A stretch of 64,000 nt of DNA from Advenella faeciporci (GTDB taxonomy: Bacteria > Pseudomonadota > Gammaproteobacteria > Burkholderiales > Burkholderiaceae_B). Location: contig NZ_BMYS01000007.1 in the NCBI RefSeq assembly GCF_014652395.1, positions 59,266 through 123,265 of the forward strand, written 5' to 3'. Positions 36,658-46,728 of the stretch are shown piece by piece. Within the stretch, counting starts at the first letter, position 1. Every line of letters starts with the position of its first letter. The position numbers were made by a program, and so were the translations under genes. The notes under the pieces were generated by a model. The model searched no databases, was not told the origin of the DNA, and was given only the letters and a program-made list of their open reading frames with translations.

Positions 36658-36856
36658 ACCACCCCGTCGCTTTGCGCCACCCCTCCGCGGGAGGGGAATT
36701 ATTTGGGGCTTCGTTGGGCGGTTTGGTTAGGCTAGAACCACCCCGGCGCTTTGCGCCACCCCTCCGCGGGAGGGGAATTATTTGGTGCTTCGTTGGGCGG
36801 TTTGGTTAGGCTAGAACCACCCCGGCGCTTCGCGCCACCCCTCCATGGGAGGGGAA
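36658..36856. repeat. 79-bp tandem repeat, 2.5 copies
   Basis: Units start at 36658, 36737 and 36816 (period 79). Each begins ACCACCCCGGCGC and has two hairpins: GGCGC-TTT-GCGCC, and CCCCTC-CGCGG-GAGGGG. A T/G-rich linker of about 37 nt follows. The third copy is cut off by the acs stop region. The same family is at 51156-51434. Confidence 0.85.
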
Positions 36857-36859
36857 TGT

Positions 36860-38821
36860 TTAAATGCTTTCGCTTAGCTGCTCCATTACATGTGGGTTTT
36901 CCAGGGTGGAAATGTCCTGGGTAACGGTTTCACCCTTGGCCAGGGTTCTTAGCAGGCGGCGCATGATTTTGCCTGAGCGGGTCTTGGGCAGGTTTTCACC
37001 AAAGCGGATGTCATCGGGCTGGGCAATCTTGCCAATTTCATGAGCCACCCAGCTCTTCAGTTCGGCAGCCACTTTTTGGGCCTCATCGCCTTCGGGGCGA
37101 TTGCCTTTCAATACCACAAAGGCCACCACCGCTTCGCCCTTGACGTCGTGCGGCTTGCCAACCACGGCGGCCTCGGCCACCAGCGGGTTGGCCACCAGGG
37201 CCGATTCAATTTCCATGGTGCCCAGGCGGTGTCCGGAAACGTTCAGGACGTCGTCAATACGGCCCATGATCCAGATATAACCTTGTTCATCGCGATAGGC
37301 AGAATCACCGGCCAGATACATCTTGCCACCGAACTCATCGGGGAAATAGGTTGAGGCGAAGCGGGCATCATCGCGCCAGATGGTGCGCAGCAGTGACGGG
37401 AAAGGTCGCTTGATAACCAGCGAGCCGCCTTTGCCTTGTTCTACCGAGGCACCGGACTCATCAACAATATCGGCCATAATGCCGGGCAACGGCAGGGTGC
37501 ATGAGCCGGGCTTGATGGAGAAAGCACCGGGAATGGGGGCAATCATATGCGCCCCGGTTTCGGTTTGCCACCAGGTGTCCACAATGGGGCAGCGGCTTTG
37601 GCCAACGGTTTCGTAATACCACATCCAGGCTTCGGGGTTGATGGGCTCACCCACGGAACCCAGCAGGCGCAATGAAGAAAGGTCAAACTTGCCAGGCAAA
37701 TCGGGGCCCAGCTTGATCAGGGAACGGATGGCGGTAGGGGCGGTATAGAAAGTGGTGACCTTGTGTTTTTCGATCATTTGCCAGAAGCGGGAGGCGTCGG
37801 GGTAAGTAGGCACGCCTTCGAACACGATCTGGGTGGCACCCACGGCCAGCGGTGCGTAGCAGATAAAGGTATGGCCGGTAATCCAGCCCACATCGGCCGT
37901 GCACCAGAACACATCATTGGATTTGTAATCAAACACCCAGCGCATGGATAAAACGCCGCCCAGCAGATAACCGCCAGTACTGTGCTGAACCCCTTTGGGT
38001 TTGCCGGTACTGCCCGAGGTATACAGAATGAACAGGGGGTCTTCGGCGTTCATCCATTCGGGTTCGCACTGACTGGCCTGGCCCTGGATGACATCGTGCC
38101 ACCAGAGGTCGTGCGACTCGTTCCAGGGCGTGTCGCTATCGGTGCGTTTGAGCACGATCACTTTTTCAACGCTGGTGCAGTCGCCATGCGACAGCGCTTC
38201 GTCAACGGTTGATTTCAGCGGGGTGAACTTGCCGCCACGCACGCTTTCATTCGCGGTAACAATGATCTTGGCTTCGGCATCCTTGATGCGATCACGCACG
38301 GCACCTGAAGAAAAACCACCAAAAACCACGGAATGGATGGCACCAATACGGGCGCAGGCCTGCATCGCGATCACGGCTTCGGCGGTCATGGGCATGTAAA
38401 TAACCACGCGATCGCCTTTACGCACGCCCAGACTTTTCAGGCCATTGGCAAACTGGCAGACGCTGTCATGCAGCTGCTGGTAGGTAATGTGTTCGCTCTG
38501 GCCATCATCTTTTTCATAAATAATGGCGGTTTTGTTGGCTTTGTCGATAAGATGACGGTCTATGCAGTTATAGGAGGCATTCAGCTCACCATCGGCAAAC
38601 CATTTATAGAAAGGGGCCTTGCTTTCATCAAGTACCTGTGTAAAAGGCTTTTTCCATGTCAGGTTCTCCCTGGCGGCATCTGCCCAAAAGCCCTCGTAAT
38701 CTTCATTGGCCTTGTTGCACAGCGCGTTGTAGGCATCGCTGCTGATATTGGCGTTATTTACAAAATCATCGTTGGGTTGGAAGACCCGGCTTTCTTTCAA
38801 TACTGATTCAATTGCTGACAT
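36860..38821 (-). CDS. acs: Acetyl-CoA synthetase
   Basis: 653 residues, normal for Acs. [20 protein letters not shown] near 260-280 is the P-loop, [10 protein letters not shown] near 413 the A5 motif, and [14 protein letters not shown] near 610-625 the C-terminal loop with the catalytic Lys that is controlled by acetylation in this family. It activates acetate with ATP and CoA in the cytoplasm. It lies next to actP and yjcH on the same strand, the classic acetate-uptake set, though the acs-actP gap of 77 nt is wider than within an overlapping operon. Confidence 0.97.
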   Translation of the reverse strand: MSAIESVLKESRVFQPNDDFVNNANISSDAYNALCNKANEDYEGFWADAARENLTWKKPFTQVLDESKAPFYKWFADGELNASYNCIDRHLIDKANKTAIIYEKDDGQSEHITYQQLHDSVCQFANGLKSLGVRKGDRVVIYMPMTAEAVIAMQACARIGAIHSVVFGGFSSGAVRDRIKDAEAKIIVTANESVRGGKFTPLKSTVDEALSHGDCTSVEKVIVLKRTDSDTPWNESHDLWWHDVIQGQASQCEPEWMNAEDPLFILYTSGSTGKPKGVQHSTGGYLLGGVLSMRWVFDYKSNDVFWCTADVGWITGHTFICYAPLAVGATQIVFEGVPTYPDASRFWQMIEKHKVTTFYTAPTAIRSLIKLGPDLPGKFDLSSLRLLGSVGEPINPEAWMWYYETVGQSRCPIVDTWWQTETGAHMIAPIPGAFSIKPGSCTLPLPGIMADIVDESGASVEQGKGGSLVIKRPFPSLLRTIWRDDARFASTYFPDEFGGKMYLAGDSAYRDEQGYIWIMGRIDDVLNVSGHRLGTMEIESALVANPLVAEAAVVGKPHDVKGEAVVAFVVLKGNRPEGDEAQKVAAELKSWVAHEIGKIAQPDDIRFGENLPKTRSGKIMRRLLRTLAKGETVTQDISTLENPHVMEQLSESI

Positions 38822-38898
38822 GATTTGTCCCTTGTGTTTTAGTTAAAATTCAATCGTTGCCGGATAGGTGACAGTCAACTATCCGGCTTCATTTTATT

Positions 38899-40572
38899 TT
38901 AATGTTGCGCGGCACCCGATGCGCCAATTCCTGTCATTGAGCGAACATATTGTGCCTGGAAGCCCGCTTTGTCCAGTTTGGCACGTTCAGAGGTGTCGGT
39001 AACGGAAACCAGCCATGCCACGATAAAGGTCAGGGGAATGGTAAACAGGGCCGGGTTGCCATACGGGAAGATGGGCGCGTCATTATGCAGCACACTAACC
39101 CATACCGTTGGTCCCAGCACAATCAGGACAGTTGCGGCAATCAGGCCACTAAAGCCACCCACCACGGCACCCCGTGTGGTCAGGTTCTTCCAGAACATGG
39201 ACAGGAACAGGATGGGGAAGTTGGCGGATGCGGCCAGCGCAAAGGCCAGGCCCACCATGAAGGCCACGTTCTGGTTTTCGAAGGCAACTCCCAGGATAAT
39301 GGCCAGCACACCCAGCACCAGGGTGGTTAAACGGGAAATGCGCATTTCATCGTGTGGACGGGCCTTGCCTTTCATAATGACCGACGCGTACAGGTCATGG
39401 CTGACGGCAGAAGCTCCTGACAGCGTCAGACCGGCAACCACGGCCAGAATGGTGGCAAAGGCAACCGCAGAAATAAAGCCCAGGAAAATATTGCCACCCA
39501 CGGCATTGGACAAATGCACGGCTGCCATATTGGTGCCCCCGATAATTTGGGTCACTTCAACCCCGTCCTTGACCACGGTTTCAAAAAACTGCGGATCTTT
39601 GGTAAGCAGCATGATGGCGCCAAAACCGATAATGAAGGTCAGGATGTAGAAGTAACCAATAAAGCCGGTTGCCACAAACACGGATTTACGTGCCTGCTTG
39701 GCATCTTTCACCGTGAAAAAGCGCATCAGGATATGGGGCAGGCCTGCGGTGCCGAACATTAAGGCCACGCCCAGTGAAAGGGCGTCAATCGGGTTCTTCA
39801 CCAGTCCGCCCGGGCTCATGATAGAGGTCCCTTTTTCATGAACTTCGGTGGCTTTTTTAAACATGATCTCAGGGCTGAAATCGGCTATTTTCAATACCAT
39901 GAATGCCATGAACGTGGCCCCTGACAACAGCAGGACCGCCTTGATGATTTGAACCCAGGTGGTGGCCAGCATGCCGCCAAACAGCACATACATGACCATT
40001 AACACACCCACGATAAGCACGGCCCAGATATAGTTCATGCCAAACAGCAGCTGGATCAGCTTGCCTGCGCCCACTACCTGGGCAATCAGGTAAATCATGA
40101 CCACCAGCAGGGTGCCCGAAGCCGCAAAAAGGCGGACCGGGGTTTGCTTCAGGCGATAGGCAGCCACATCGGCAAAGGTGAATTTGCCCAGATTGCGCAA
40201 GCGTTCTGCAATCAGGAAAAGCACAATGGGCCAGCCAACCAGAAAGCCGGTGGAGTAAATCAGGCCATCGTAGCCGGTGGTGTACACCATGGCGGAAATG
40301 CCCAGGAAAGAAGCCGCGGACATGTAGTCGCCCGCAATCGCCAGGCCATTTTTAAAGCCGGAAATACCACCACCGGCCGTGTAGAAATCGCTGGCGGTGG
40401 TGTTTTTACGGGCAGCCCAATACGTAATGTAAAGCGTGGCAGCCACGAACAGGAAGAACATGATAATGGCCGGAATGTTCATGGGTTGCTTTTCAACTTC
40501 ACCGGTCAGGGCGTCGGCCCAGGCCGAGGTGCTGAACAGGCCGGCCAGCAGGGCCAGTAAATGCTTATTCAT
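38899..40572 (-). CDS. actP: Acetate permease (cation/acetate symporter)
   Basis: 557 residues from ATG 40572, which follows AGGAG; a GTG at 40593 is also open. A signal-like first helix ([15 protein letters not shown]) is followed by about 13 spans of the sodium:solute symporter fold, with [30 protein letters not shown] (quoted in part) near 55-75. It imports acetate and other short monocarboxylates. It overlaps the DUF485 gene by 8 nt, so the two are coupled. Confidence 0.95.
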   Translation of the reverse strand: MNKHLLALLAGLFSTSAWADALTGEVEKQPMNIPAIIMFFLFVAATLYITYWAARKNTTASDFYTAGGGISGFKNGLAIAGDYMSAASFLGISAMVYTTGYDGLIYSTGFLVGWPIVLFLIAERLRNLGKFTFADVAAYRLKQTPVRLFAASGTLLVVMIYLIAQVVGAGKLIQLLFGMNYIWAVLIVGVLMVMYVLFGGMLATTWVQIIKAVLLLSGATFMAFMVLKIADFSPEIMFKKATEVHEKGTSIMSPGGLVKNPIDALSLGVALMFGTAGLPHILMRFFTVKDAKQARKSVFVATGFIGYFYILTFIIGFGAIMLLTKDPQFFETVVKDGVEVTQIIGGTNMAAVHLSNAVGGNIFLGFISAVAFATILAVVAGLTLSGASAVSHDLYASVIMKGKARPHDEMRISRLTTLVLGVLAIILGVAFENQNVAFMVGLAFALAASANFPILFLSMFWKNLTTRGAVVGGFSGLIAATVLIVLGPTVWVSVLHNDAPIFPYGNPALFTIPLTFIVAWLVSVTDTSERAKLDKAGFQAQYVRSMTGIGASGAAQH

Positions 40573-40885
40573 GGTTTTGCTCCTGTACGGCACGAATCAC
40601 GCGTTGGGTGGTTTCTTCGAAAACGCCATTGGCTTTATGCACATAAATGCCGGTAATCGCAATGGCAAACAAAATCACGAACAGGCCAATATAAATGCCC
40701 CAGGTGGTAATGCTGTTGGTTTCTACAGGGACCCCGAAGGATTCGGGGCTGACCCCGATATACATGATGTAAACCACATAGATGCTAAACATGAGGATGG
40801 AAAAGCTCCATCCCAGCACACTTTTCTGGTGTGCCATTTTTTGGAACTCAGGGTTATCCAATACCCTTTGTGTCAGTTTATCCAC
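40565..40885 (-). CDS. yjcH: DUF485 inner-membrane protein (YjcH)
   Basis: 106 residues with two membrane spans (residues about 27-47 and 63-85) and a hydrophilic N-terminus containing [12 protein letters not shown], typical of DUF485. It is always found with ActP and is thought to help its function. It is the first gene of the set on the minus strand and starts 404 nt from a divergent LysR gene. Confidence 0.93.
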   Translation of the reverse strand: MDKLTQRVLDNPEFQKMAHQKSVLGWSFSILMFSIYVVYIMYIGVSPESFGVPVETNSITTWGIYIGLFVILFAIAITGIYVHKANGVFEETTQRVIRAVQEQNHE

Positions 40886-41043
40886 TTTATGTCTCCGGTA
40901 AAGTAAAACTGTTTTTTAAAAAAGAAGGGACTGCTTTGTTGTTATTGGACTTTGCGTAATGTAAAGGAGACAGGGCGGGCTTTTCTAATTTTCTTTTTTG
41001 ATTATTATTATTTGCTCTAATTATGATGGGTGAAAAAATTCAA

Positions 41044-41065
41044 TAAAATCAATGATTTGATTTTA
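41044..41065. promoter_or_regulatory. 9-bp inverted repeat (candidate operator)
   Basis: TAAAATCAA (41044-41052), spacer TGAT, TTGATTTTA (41057-41065). It is a perfect palindrome with a T-N11-A-like AT-rich shape and could be a LysR-type site for the adjacent regulator. Confidence 0.5.
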
Positions 41066-41114
41066 TTTTCCGGGAGATTTAGGCAATATGTAAAAAGTTC
41101 GCGGAGTAAACTCT

Positions 41115-41128
41115 TTGATTTAAATCAA
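41115..41128. promoter_or_regulatory. FNR/ANR box
   Basis: TTGAT-TTAA-ATCAA matches the FNR consensus exactly. It is 160 nt upstream of the LysR start and 230 nt upstream of yjcH. Confidence 0.6.
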
Positions 41129-41288
41129 AAAATAATTACGGTACTTCGAAAAAATTTTTGTGGCACGGGCGTACAATAAAAACGCGGTAAAAAATAACGC
41201 CCTTAACAGGCGTCATGAAATGATCAAAAAACACTGAAAAACAATTATTAAAAAAGTTTATATTTAAATGAAGTACCCAGGAGGATAA

Positions 41289-42176
41289 ATGGATCTGACC
41301 CAACTGAAAAGTTTTGTGGCAGTGGCCCATTACGGGCATTTGACACAGGCAGCAGAATCCCTGCACCTGTCACAGCCTGCCGTAACCGCACAAATCAAGG
41401 CTATCGAGCGCAACCTTGACGTAAATTTGTTTGAACGCAATACCCAGGGCATGAAATTGACGCCGGCCGGTGAGGCTTTTTTACCCAAGGCTGAATCCAT
41501 CCTGCAGCAAATGCGTGAGCTTGATGTTTTTGCCCTGAGCCTTTCATCCACTTATGTAGAGCAGGCAAAACTGGGTATTATCCAATCGGTTGACCGGCAA
41601 ATGCTAAGCCGTTTGCTCAACCGCATTCTGGAACTGGACAGCTCCCTGTACTTGCATGTGGAAAACAGCCTTAGCGGCGAGGTCCTGAACAAGGTCCGCA
41701 AGAAAGAGCTCGACGCCGGTTTTTTTCTGGGTGACAACCCTTACCGCACGGTGTATTCCATTGAACTGGACGAGGTGCATTATGTGCTGATCGTGGCCGT
41801 GCAGCGGCTGGCCGAAGCCATTGAAGATCCCAGGACGTTTTTCAGGACGGCCACCTGGATAGAGCGTCCGGCTTTTTCGGCCGGTGACAAAATCAGCAAC
41901 CGCTTCTGGCATCAGCACAAGCTTTCACCGCAAACCGCACTGGTTTGTGATGATATTGATTTATGCATAGAACTGGTTGCCAGCAACCTGGCCATCACGC
42001 TGATCCCTTCTCGTGAAGCCTATCGGGCCATCAAGGCAGGCAAAAATATTGCCCTGGTGCCCGGGTATGATATGCGTTCGCGTCTAAGCTATATTTATCC
42101 GGCCGAATATGAAACTGATAAGAACAGCCATCTCATCCGCCGGGCCGTGTGTGAGACCTGGGGCGTAGCGTACTGA
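41289..42176 (+). CDS. LysR-family transcriptional regulator
   Basis: 295 residues. The N-terminal winged helix-turn-helix (LKSFVAVAHYGHLTQAAESLHLSQPAVTAQIKAIE read near 6-40) and a C-terminal effector-binding domain are standard. It is divergent from the acetate uptake genes and shares their intergenic region, so it may control them; that is inference. The start is set by a perfect AGGAGG site 6 nt upstream. No inducer can be named. Confidence 0.93.
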   Translation: MDLTQLKSFVAVAHYGHLTQAAESLHLSQPAVTAQIKAIERNLDVNLFERNTQGMKLTPAGEAFLPKAESILQQMRELDVFALSLSSTYVEQAKLGIIQSVDRQMLSRLLNRILELDSSLYLHVENSLSGEVLNKVRKKELDAGFFLGDNPYRTVYSIELDEVHYVLIVAVQRLAEAIEDPRTFFRTATWIERPAFSAGDKISNRFWHQHKLSPQTALVCDDIDLCIELVASNLAITLIPSREAYRAIKAGKNIALVPGYDMRSRLSYIYPAEYETDKNSHLIRRAVCETWGVAY

Positions 42177-42382
42177 GCCATTTTTAGCTTGCATCACTGT
42201 TCCTGATGAGCAATATCAGCTGCCGGTGTTGCAGGCAAACAGGTTTGAAGCCTGAACCTATGCTATGCTTTTTTGTGCATTAATATTTGTAAATATAGGC
42301 CGGATTCATGACGGATTCAAAATAATTACATCAAATGGCATTAAGATCATTCAATTAAAACCAAACAGGAATGGAGTTAAGC

Positions 42383-43183
42383 ATGACAACAGAAGTACAA
42401 ACCTCGTTAAATGGAAAAGTGGCGTTGGTGACCGGAGCCGCCAGTGGTTTGGGCCGTGAAATCGCCCTGACCTATGCCAGGGCAGGTGCAGCGGTTGGCA
42501 TTGCCGACCTGAACATTGACGGGGCCAACAAAGTGGCTGATGAAATCATCAATGCCGGTGGCAAAGCCATTGGGGTTGCCATGGACGTGACCAGTGAAGA
42601 TCAGGTCAACCAGGGCGTTGAAGCCGTGGTGGCCGAGTTTGGCTCGATTGATATTCTGGTGTCCAATGCGGGCATTCAAACCATCGAATCCATCGACAAA
42701 TTCGATTACGCCAAATGGAAACAGATGCTGGCGATTCACCTGGATGGCGCATTCCTGACCACCAAGGCCGCGCTTAATCACATGTATCCTTCAGGACGTG
42801 GCGGGGTGGTTATTTATATGGGTTCGGTGCACTCTCACCTGGCTTCCAAACTGAAAGCCCCTTACGTAACCGCCAAGCACGGTTTGCTGGGCCTGGCTCG
42901 CGTACTGGCCAAGGAAGGGGCCGAACACAATGTCCGTTCGCATGTCATTTGCCCCGGATTCGTGCGTACCCCCATTGTTGAAAAACAAATTCCCGAACAG
43001 GCCAAAGAACTGGGTATTTCTGAAGAAGAAGTGGTTAAAAATGTCATGCTCGGCGGCACCGTAGACGGGGAATTCACCACCGCCGAAGATATTGCCCAAA
43101 CCGCCTTGTTTTTGGCAGCGTTCCCTAATAAAGCCCTTACCGGCCAGTCAATTACGGTCAGCCACGGCTGGTATATGCACTAA
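42383..43183 (+). CDS. bdhA: 3-hydroxybutyrate dehydrogenase
   Basis: 266 residues of short-chain dehydrogenase. [12 protein letters not shown] near 20-31 binds NAD, NAGIQ near 92 and the catalytic Ser/Tyr/Lys ([22 protein letters not shown] near 137-158) are present. The C-terminal [14 protein letters not shown] resembles BdhA. It oxidises D-3-hydroxybutyrate to acetoacetate in PHB breakdown. ATG 42383 fits the GGAG site better than the in-frame ATG at 42371. The next gene, a patatin-like hydrolase, starts 29 nt on. Confidence 0.93.
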   Translation: MTTEVQTSLNGKVALVTGAASGLGREIALTYARAGAAVGIADLNIDGANKVADEIINAGGKAIGVAMDVTSEDQVNQGVEAVVAEFGSIDILVSNAGIQTIESIDKFDYAKWKQMLAIHLDGAFLTTKAALNHMYPSGRGGVVIYMGSVHSHLASKLKAPYVTAKHGLLGLARVLAKEGAEHNVRSHVICPGFVRTPIVEKQIPEQAKELGISEEEVVKNVMLGGTVDGEFTTAEDIAQTALFLAAFPNKALTGQSITVSHGWYMH

Positions 43184-43212
43184 ATTGTTTTTGTTATTGT
43201 TCGGAGAAGTCA

Positions 43213-44388
43213 TTGAATTTGCCTCATTATGAACGCATCGCCCTGGTATTGCAGGGTGGTGGGGCGCTGGGTGCTTATCAGGCCGGGGTCTACCAGGGTC
43301 TGAATGAAGCGGGCATCATGCCCAATCATATTTCCGGGATCTCTATTGGTGCCCTGAATACCGCCATTATTGCCGGGAATGCCCCAGAAGATCGCGTTGA
43401 AAAACTGCATCAGTTCTGGGAAACCATCTGCCAGCCCAATTTGGGCATGTCCATGTTGCCGTTTTTTGAACAGGGCCTGTTCAATATGCATGACTGGTTC
43501 AAGATCGGTCTTGGTAACATGTACGGCTTAAGTGCCATTTTTGATGGCCAGAACGGTTTTTACAAGCCTCGCATTCCGCCACCGGCCATGGTGGGGCATG
43601 GCACGCCCGAACAGGCCAGTTATTACGACACGTCGGCCCTGAAACATACGCTGGAAAAATTCTGTGATCTTGACCGTATCAACAGCAACAAATGCGATAT
43701 TCATGTTTCTGTGGGCGCAGTGAATGTGCGTACCGGCAACTTTGTCTATTTTGACAACGAATGCCATGAGTTGCGGGCAGAGCATTTCATGGCCTCGGGC
43801 GCACTGCCCCCGGCCTTTGCCCCGGTGGAAATTGACGGCGATTACTATTGGGACGGCGGCATCGTTTCCAATACGCCACTTACCTATGTGCTGGGCGCAA
43901 AACCCAGCCGCGATACCCTGGTGTTCCAGGTTGATCTCTGGAGTGCCCGCGGGCATGTTCCACAAAACATGGAACAGGTGAATGACCGGCAAAAGGAAAT
44001 TCAATATTCCAGCCGGACCCGTATGCTGACCGATTACTGGAAGCAGGTTCAGGAAATGCGTCATGCCATTGGCAAGTTGCTGGAACTGGTGCCCCCTGAA
44101 AAATTACCTGAGAATGGTTCGCTGGCCAAGATCAAAGAGCTGGCCGACAAGCGGAAATACAATGTCATTCAGCTGATTTACCGCGACCGCCCTTACGAAC
44201 GCCATAATAAGGATTATCAGTTTGGACTTGCCAGCATGAAAGACCACTGGCAATCGGGCCTGATGGATATCCGTCAAACGCTGGACAAGCCCGAATTTCT
44301 GGCCATGCCTGAAAATGATATTGGTTTCGTGTCACATGACGTTCACCGGGAGGAGGTTTATGTTCCCAAGGGGGTGAAGGCCAAATGA
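43213..44388 (+). CDS. Patatin-like phospholipase
   Basis: 391 residues from a TTG start with a CGGAGAAG site; no better ATG keeps the first strand. The patatin motifs are intact: the oxyanion loop QGGGALGAYQAGVYQG near 16-31, nucleophile GISIGAL near 44, and DGG (WDGGIVSNTPL) with the catalytic Asp near 216. It would hydrolyse acyl esters. In relatives the same gene follows bdhA, suggesting a place in storage-polymer or lipid turnover. The 3' end overlaps the next gene by 4 nt. Confidence 0.9.
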   Translation: MNLPHYERIALVLQGGGALGAYQAGVYQGLNEAGIMPNHISGISIGALNTAIIAGNAPEDRVEKLHQFWETICQPNLGMSMLPFFEQGLFNMHDWFKIGLGNMYGLSAIFDGQNGFYKPRIPPPAMVGHGTPEQASYYDTSALKHTLEKFCDLDRINSNKCDIHVSVGAVNVRTGNFVYFDNECHELRAEHFMASGALPPAFAPVEIDGDYYWDGGIVSNTPLTYVLGAKPSRDTLVFQVDLWSARGHVPQNMEQVNDRQKEIQYSSRTRMLTDYWKQVQEMRHAIGKLLELVPPEKLPENGSLAKIKELADKRKYNVIQLIYRDRPYERHNKDYQFGLASMKDHWQSGLMDIRQTLDKPEFLAMPENDIGFVSHDVHREEVYVPKGVKAK

Positions 44389-44831
44389 GCGCATCGTCTT
44401 ACCGCAGCTTGCCCTATTTGCTGCTTTCCGTTCGTGAAGCGCTCATGGTGCATTTTCGTCCTCTTTTGCATGCCGAAGGCCTGACCGACCAGCAATGGCG
44501 GGTGCTGCGTGCCCTGGGAGAGCAAGAACCCCTGGAGCCCAACCAGCTTTCCAGTGTTTGCATGTTGCTGGGCCCCAGCCTGACTCGGATGCTGACGGGC
44601 ATGGAACAGTCAGGCCTGATCAGTCGCAGCCGTTCGCAGCAGGACCAGCGCAGGCAGGAAGTGTACCTGACCGAAAAAGGGCTGGCTTTGCTGGCCCGGA
44701 TCAAGCCACTGATTGAAAACCGGCATAACGCGCTGGAGGAAAGAATTGGCAAAGAACTGATGGACCGGGTTTATGGCGATCTTGACAGCCTGCTGGAAAA
44801 AATCCCGCAGGAAACGGTGATCAGAAAATAA
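44385..44831 (+). CDS. hpaR: MarR-family regulator, HpaR-like
   Basis: 148 residues with a winged helix (LTDQQWRVLRALGEQEPLEPNQLSSVC; RSQQDQRRQEVYLTEKG). The start SYRSLPYLLLSVREALMVHFRP is close to HpaR, the repressor of homoprotocatechuate breakdown, which begins with a similar SLPxxLLxAREA pattern. No hpa genes are near. It overlaps the patatin gene by ATGA, so the three genes bdhA, patatin and marR probably form one operon. Confidence 0.85.
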   Translation: MSASSYRSLPYLLLSVREALMVHFRPLLHAEGLTDQQWRVLRALGEQEPLEPNQLSSVCMLLGPSLTRMLTGMEQSGLISRSRSQQDQRRQEVYLTEKGLALLARIKPLIENRHNALEERIGKELMDRVYGDLDSLLEKIPQETVIRK

Positions 44832-44853
44832 GGCCCCTTGTTGATAGTTATGT

Positions 44854-44880
44854 AAAAATACGGCGCAAAGCGGTATTTTT
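44854..44880 (+). terminator. Terminator after the MarR gene
   Basis: AAAAATAC (44854-44861) pairs with GTATTTTT (44873-44880) and GCGC/GCG bases in the loop can extend it; a T-rich right arm ends it. Confidence 0.6.
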
Positions 44881-44921
44881 GCGCTTGCTATTTGTTTTTA
44901 ATATAACGGTCGGTTTTAATC

Positions 44922-45830
44922 ATGAGCTGGATTGCTAAACTTAAATTTCATCACCTGAAAACACTGGTGGCGCTGGCCGAGCAGAAAAATCTGACCCGGG
45001 TGTCCGAGCTCATGAACATTACCCAGCCGGCCCTGTCGAAATGGCTGTCTGGTCTGGAAGAAGAAATCGGCATGCCGCTGTTCGAAAGGCATAGCAAAGG
45101 TATCCGGCCCACGCCGGGGGGCTTGCTGGTGGTCAAGCATGCGCGAAGGCTGGTCAATGACCTGGAGCGCTCCACCAGGGACATAGAGCTGTTCAAGGAA
45201 GGTATCCAGGGTTCGCTCATGATTGGCAGCTCGCCGGTGGCCACCGATGTCGTGTCAAAGGCCGTGCTGGCCCTGCTCAAGGACTACCCCAATGTTCATG
45301 TACGAATCATTGAAAGCGTCATGACACCTTTGCTGGAACAATTGGTTTCCGGTCATATTGATGCGGTCATTGGCCGGGTGGGGGGCAGTGCCCTGCAATT
45401 GCCGCTGAATTACAAGGTCCTGTATACCGAACCCATCTGTTTTGTGGCAAGGCCTGGACATCCCCTGGCGGGCCAGTCAAATATTGACTGGGCACAGCTT
45501 GGTGATTATTACTGGATTGTCTGGCCTACCGGCACCCCCATCCGAAGCAGTATTGACCATGCCCTGGTGGACCTGGGCATGATGATGCCAGCCAATTATG
45601 TTGAATCGGGCTCCATGAGCGCCACGGTTCGCATGTTGCAGGGTAGCGATATGGTGGGAATTTTATCGCAGCGGCTGGCTGAAAGTTTTGCCAGGGACCG
45701 GCAGCTGCTTATTCTGGATTTGCCCAAAATCGAACAAAAAGGCAGTGTGGGTATTTTCTGGCGTCAGAACGAACCCCCGTCAGATACGCTGGAGGCCTTT
45801 CTTGGGCACCTGGCAGAGGCATCCCGGTAA
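44922..45830 (+). CDS. LysR-family regulator, GbpR/PcaQ-like
   Basis: 302 residues: a helix-turn-helix near 10-65 (LVALAEQKNLTRVSELMNITQPALSKWLSGLE in part) and a substrate domain with FVARPGHPLAGQ near 175. The opening KLKFHHLKTLVALAEQ and the SKWLSGLEEEIG stretch recall the GbpR/PcaQ group, which controls sugar or aromatic-acid genes. The convergent isomerase and symporter genes downstream may be its targets, but this is not shown. Confidence 0.9.
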   Translation: MSWIAKLKFHHLKTLVALAEQKNLTRVSELMNITQPALSKWLSGLEEEIGMPLFERHSKGIRPTPGGLLVVKHARRLVNDLERSTRDIELFKEGIQGSLMIGSSPVATDVVSKAVLALLKDYPNVHVRIIESVMTPLLEQLVSGHIDAVIGRVGGSALQLPLNYKVLYTEPICFVARPGHPLAGQSNIDWAQLGDYYWIVWPTGTPIRSSIDHALVDLGMMMPANYVESGSMSATVRMLQGSDMVGILSQRLAESFARDRQLLILDLPKIEQKGSVGIFWRQNEPPSDTLEAFLGHLAEASR

Positions 45831-45864
45831 TAAGAAGAAGCGGGATTTTACCCACGCCTGTTTG

Positions 45865-45948
45865 TGTGCCCACGCAGGAGCGTGGGCACAAGACAATCTT
45901 CCTTTCGTGCGCACGCTACTACTCGTGCCCATGCTCCCGCGTGGGCAC
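45865..45948. repeat. Pair of REP-like palindromes
   Basis: First: TGTGCCCACGC (45865-45875), loop AGGA, GCGTGGGCACA (45880-45890). Second: GTGCCCATGC (45925-45934), loop TCCC, GCGTGGGCAC (45939-45948), one mismatch. The two are opposite in loop sequence, as in a paired REP unit. They lie between convergent genes and may serve as a terminator. Confidence 0.75.
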
Positions 45949-45956
45949 AAGACCCA

Positions 45957-46616
45957 TCAGGCAGTAGCCGGTGCGATGTAATCGGGCTGGTTTTCGGGTG
46001 CAGCCGCCTTGAAGGCGGGCATGGCCATGCAATGCCCGTACACTTTAAGGCAGCGTTGATAGGCGCTCACATCGCATTTCATGCGAATGGCGTTGGCCAG
46101 CTGCGGAATCAGGCAGCAGTCGGCCAGGGTAGGCGTATCGCCAACACAGAAATTACCAGAGCCGGCTTTTTCAAGCAAGGCTTCAATACCTTGCAGGCCC
46201 GTCGCGATCCAGTGCGCGTACCAGGCCTGTTTTTGTTCCTCGCTGACCTGAAGGTCTTTGCTTAAGTACTTCAGGATACGCATATTGTTAACGGGGTGGA
46301 TATCGCAGGCAATGCCATAGGCGATTTCCAGAACCAGGGCGCGTTGTGCGATATCTTCAGGGATAAGCGGGGCAACGTTGGGGTATTTCCGGTCCAGGTA
46401 ATCAATAATGGCCAGCGACTGGCCAATAGATCCTTCAGGAATATCCGCCAGGGCAGGGACCAGGGCCATCGGGTTCAGTTTGCAAAACCCGGGATCGTTC
46501 TGTTCACCCACTCGAATATTAATGCCTGCGGTATCGTACTGAATGCCTTTTAGTGCCAAAGCAATACGAACACGATAAGAGGCGGAACTGTTGAAAAAGC
46601 TGTAAAGTTTAGTCAT
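45957..46616 (-). CDS. maiA: Zeta-class glutathione transferase: maleylacetoacetate or maleylpyruvate isomerase
   Basis: 219 residues. The N-terminal FNSSASYRVRIALALKG near 7-23 has the SSxSxRVRIAL signature of the zeta class, and the all-helical second domain is complete. The enzyme uses glutathione to turn a cis ring-cleavage product (maleylacetoacetate from homogentisate or maleylpyruvate from gentisate) into the trans isomer. Neither dioxygenase nor hydrolase is adjacent, so the substrate cannot be chosen. The next gene on this strand is an aromatic-acid symporter, which favours the gentisate route. Confidence 0.88.
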   Translation of the reverse strand: MTKLYSFFNSSASYRVRIALALKGIQYDTAGINIRVGEQNDPGFCKLNPMALVPALADIPEGSIGQSLAIIDYLDRKYPNVAPLIPEDIAQRALVLEIAYGIACDIHPVNNMRILKYLSKDLQVSEEQKQAWYAHWIATGLQGIEALLEKAGSGNFCVGDTPTLADCCLIPQLANAIRMKCDVSAYQRCLKVYGHCMAMPAFKAAAPENQPDYIAPATA

Positions 46617-46728
46617 TGTTTGTCTTTTTTGATGGTTAAGGCCATTCGGCTGATACAGAAGACACCCTGCGGCAGCAGGGGTATCTTCCCGTTTTAGAAT
46701 TGGGTGTTACTGGCAAGAACACATGGTT

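Larger units (their letters stand above)
40886..41288. other. Divergent regulatory gap between yjcH-actP-acs and a LysR gene
   Basis: Non-coding, 403 nt, AT-rich. It holds two palindromes annotated separately and a small ACGCC/GGCGT hairpin near 41199-41215. The LysR start follows a perfect AGGAGG. Confidence 0.6.

Noticed and set aside
36658..36856. CRISPR array
   Set aside because: Repeat and linker are both conserved between units, so there are no unique spacers; no cas genes.
41160..41175. Sigma-54 promoter (TGGCACG...)
   Set aside because: The -12 TTGC element is absent at the required distance.
45865..45948. tRNA or small RNA gene
   Set aside because: The stem-loops are simple palindromes of the REP-like family without cloverleaf or T-loop sequence.
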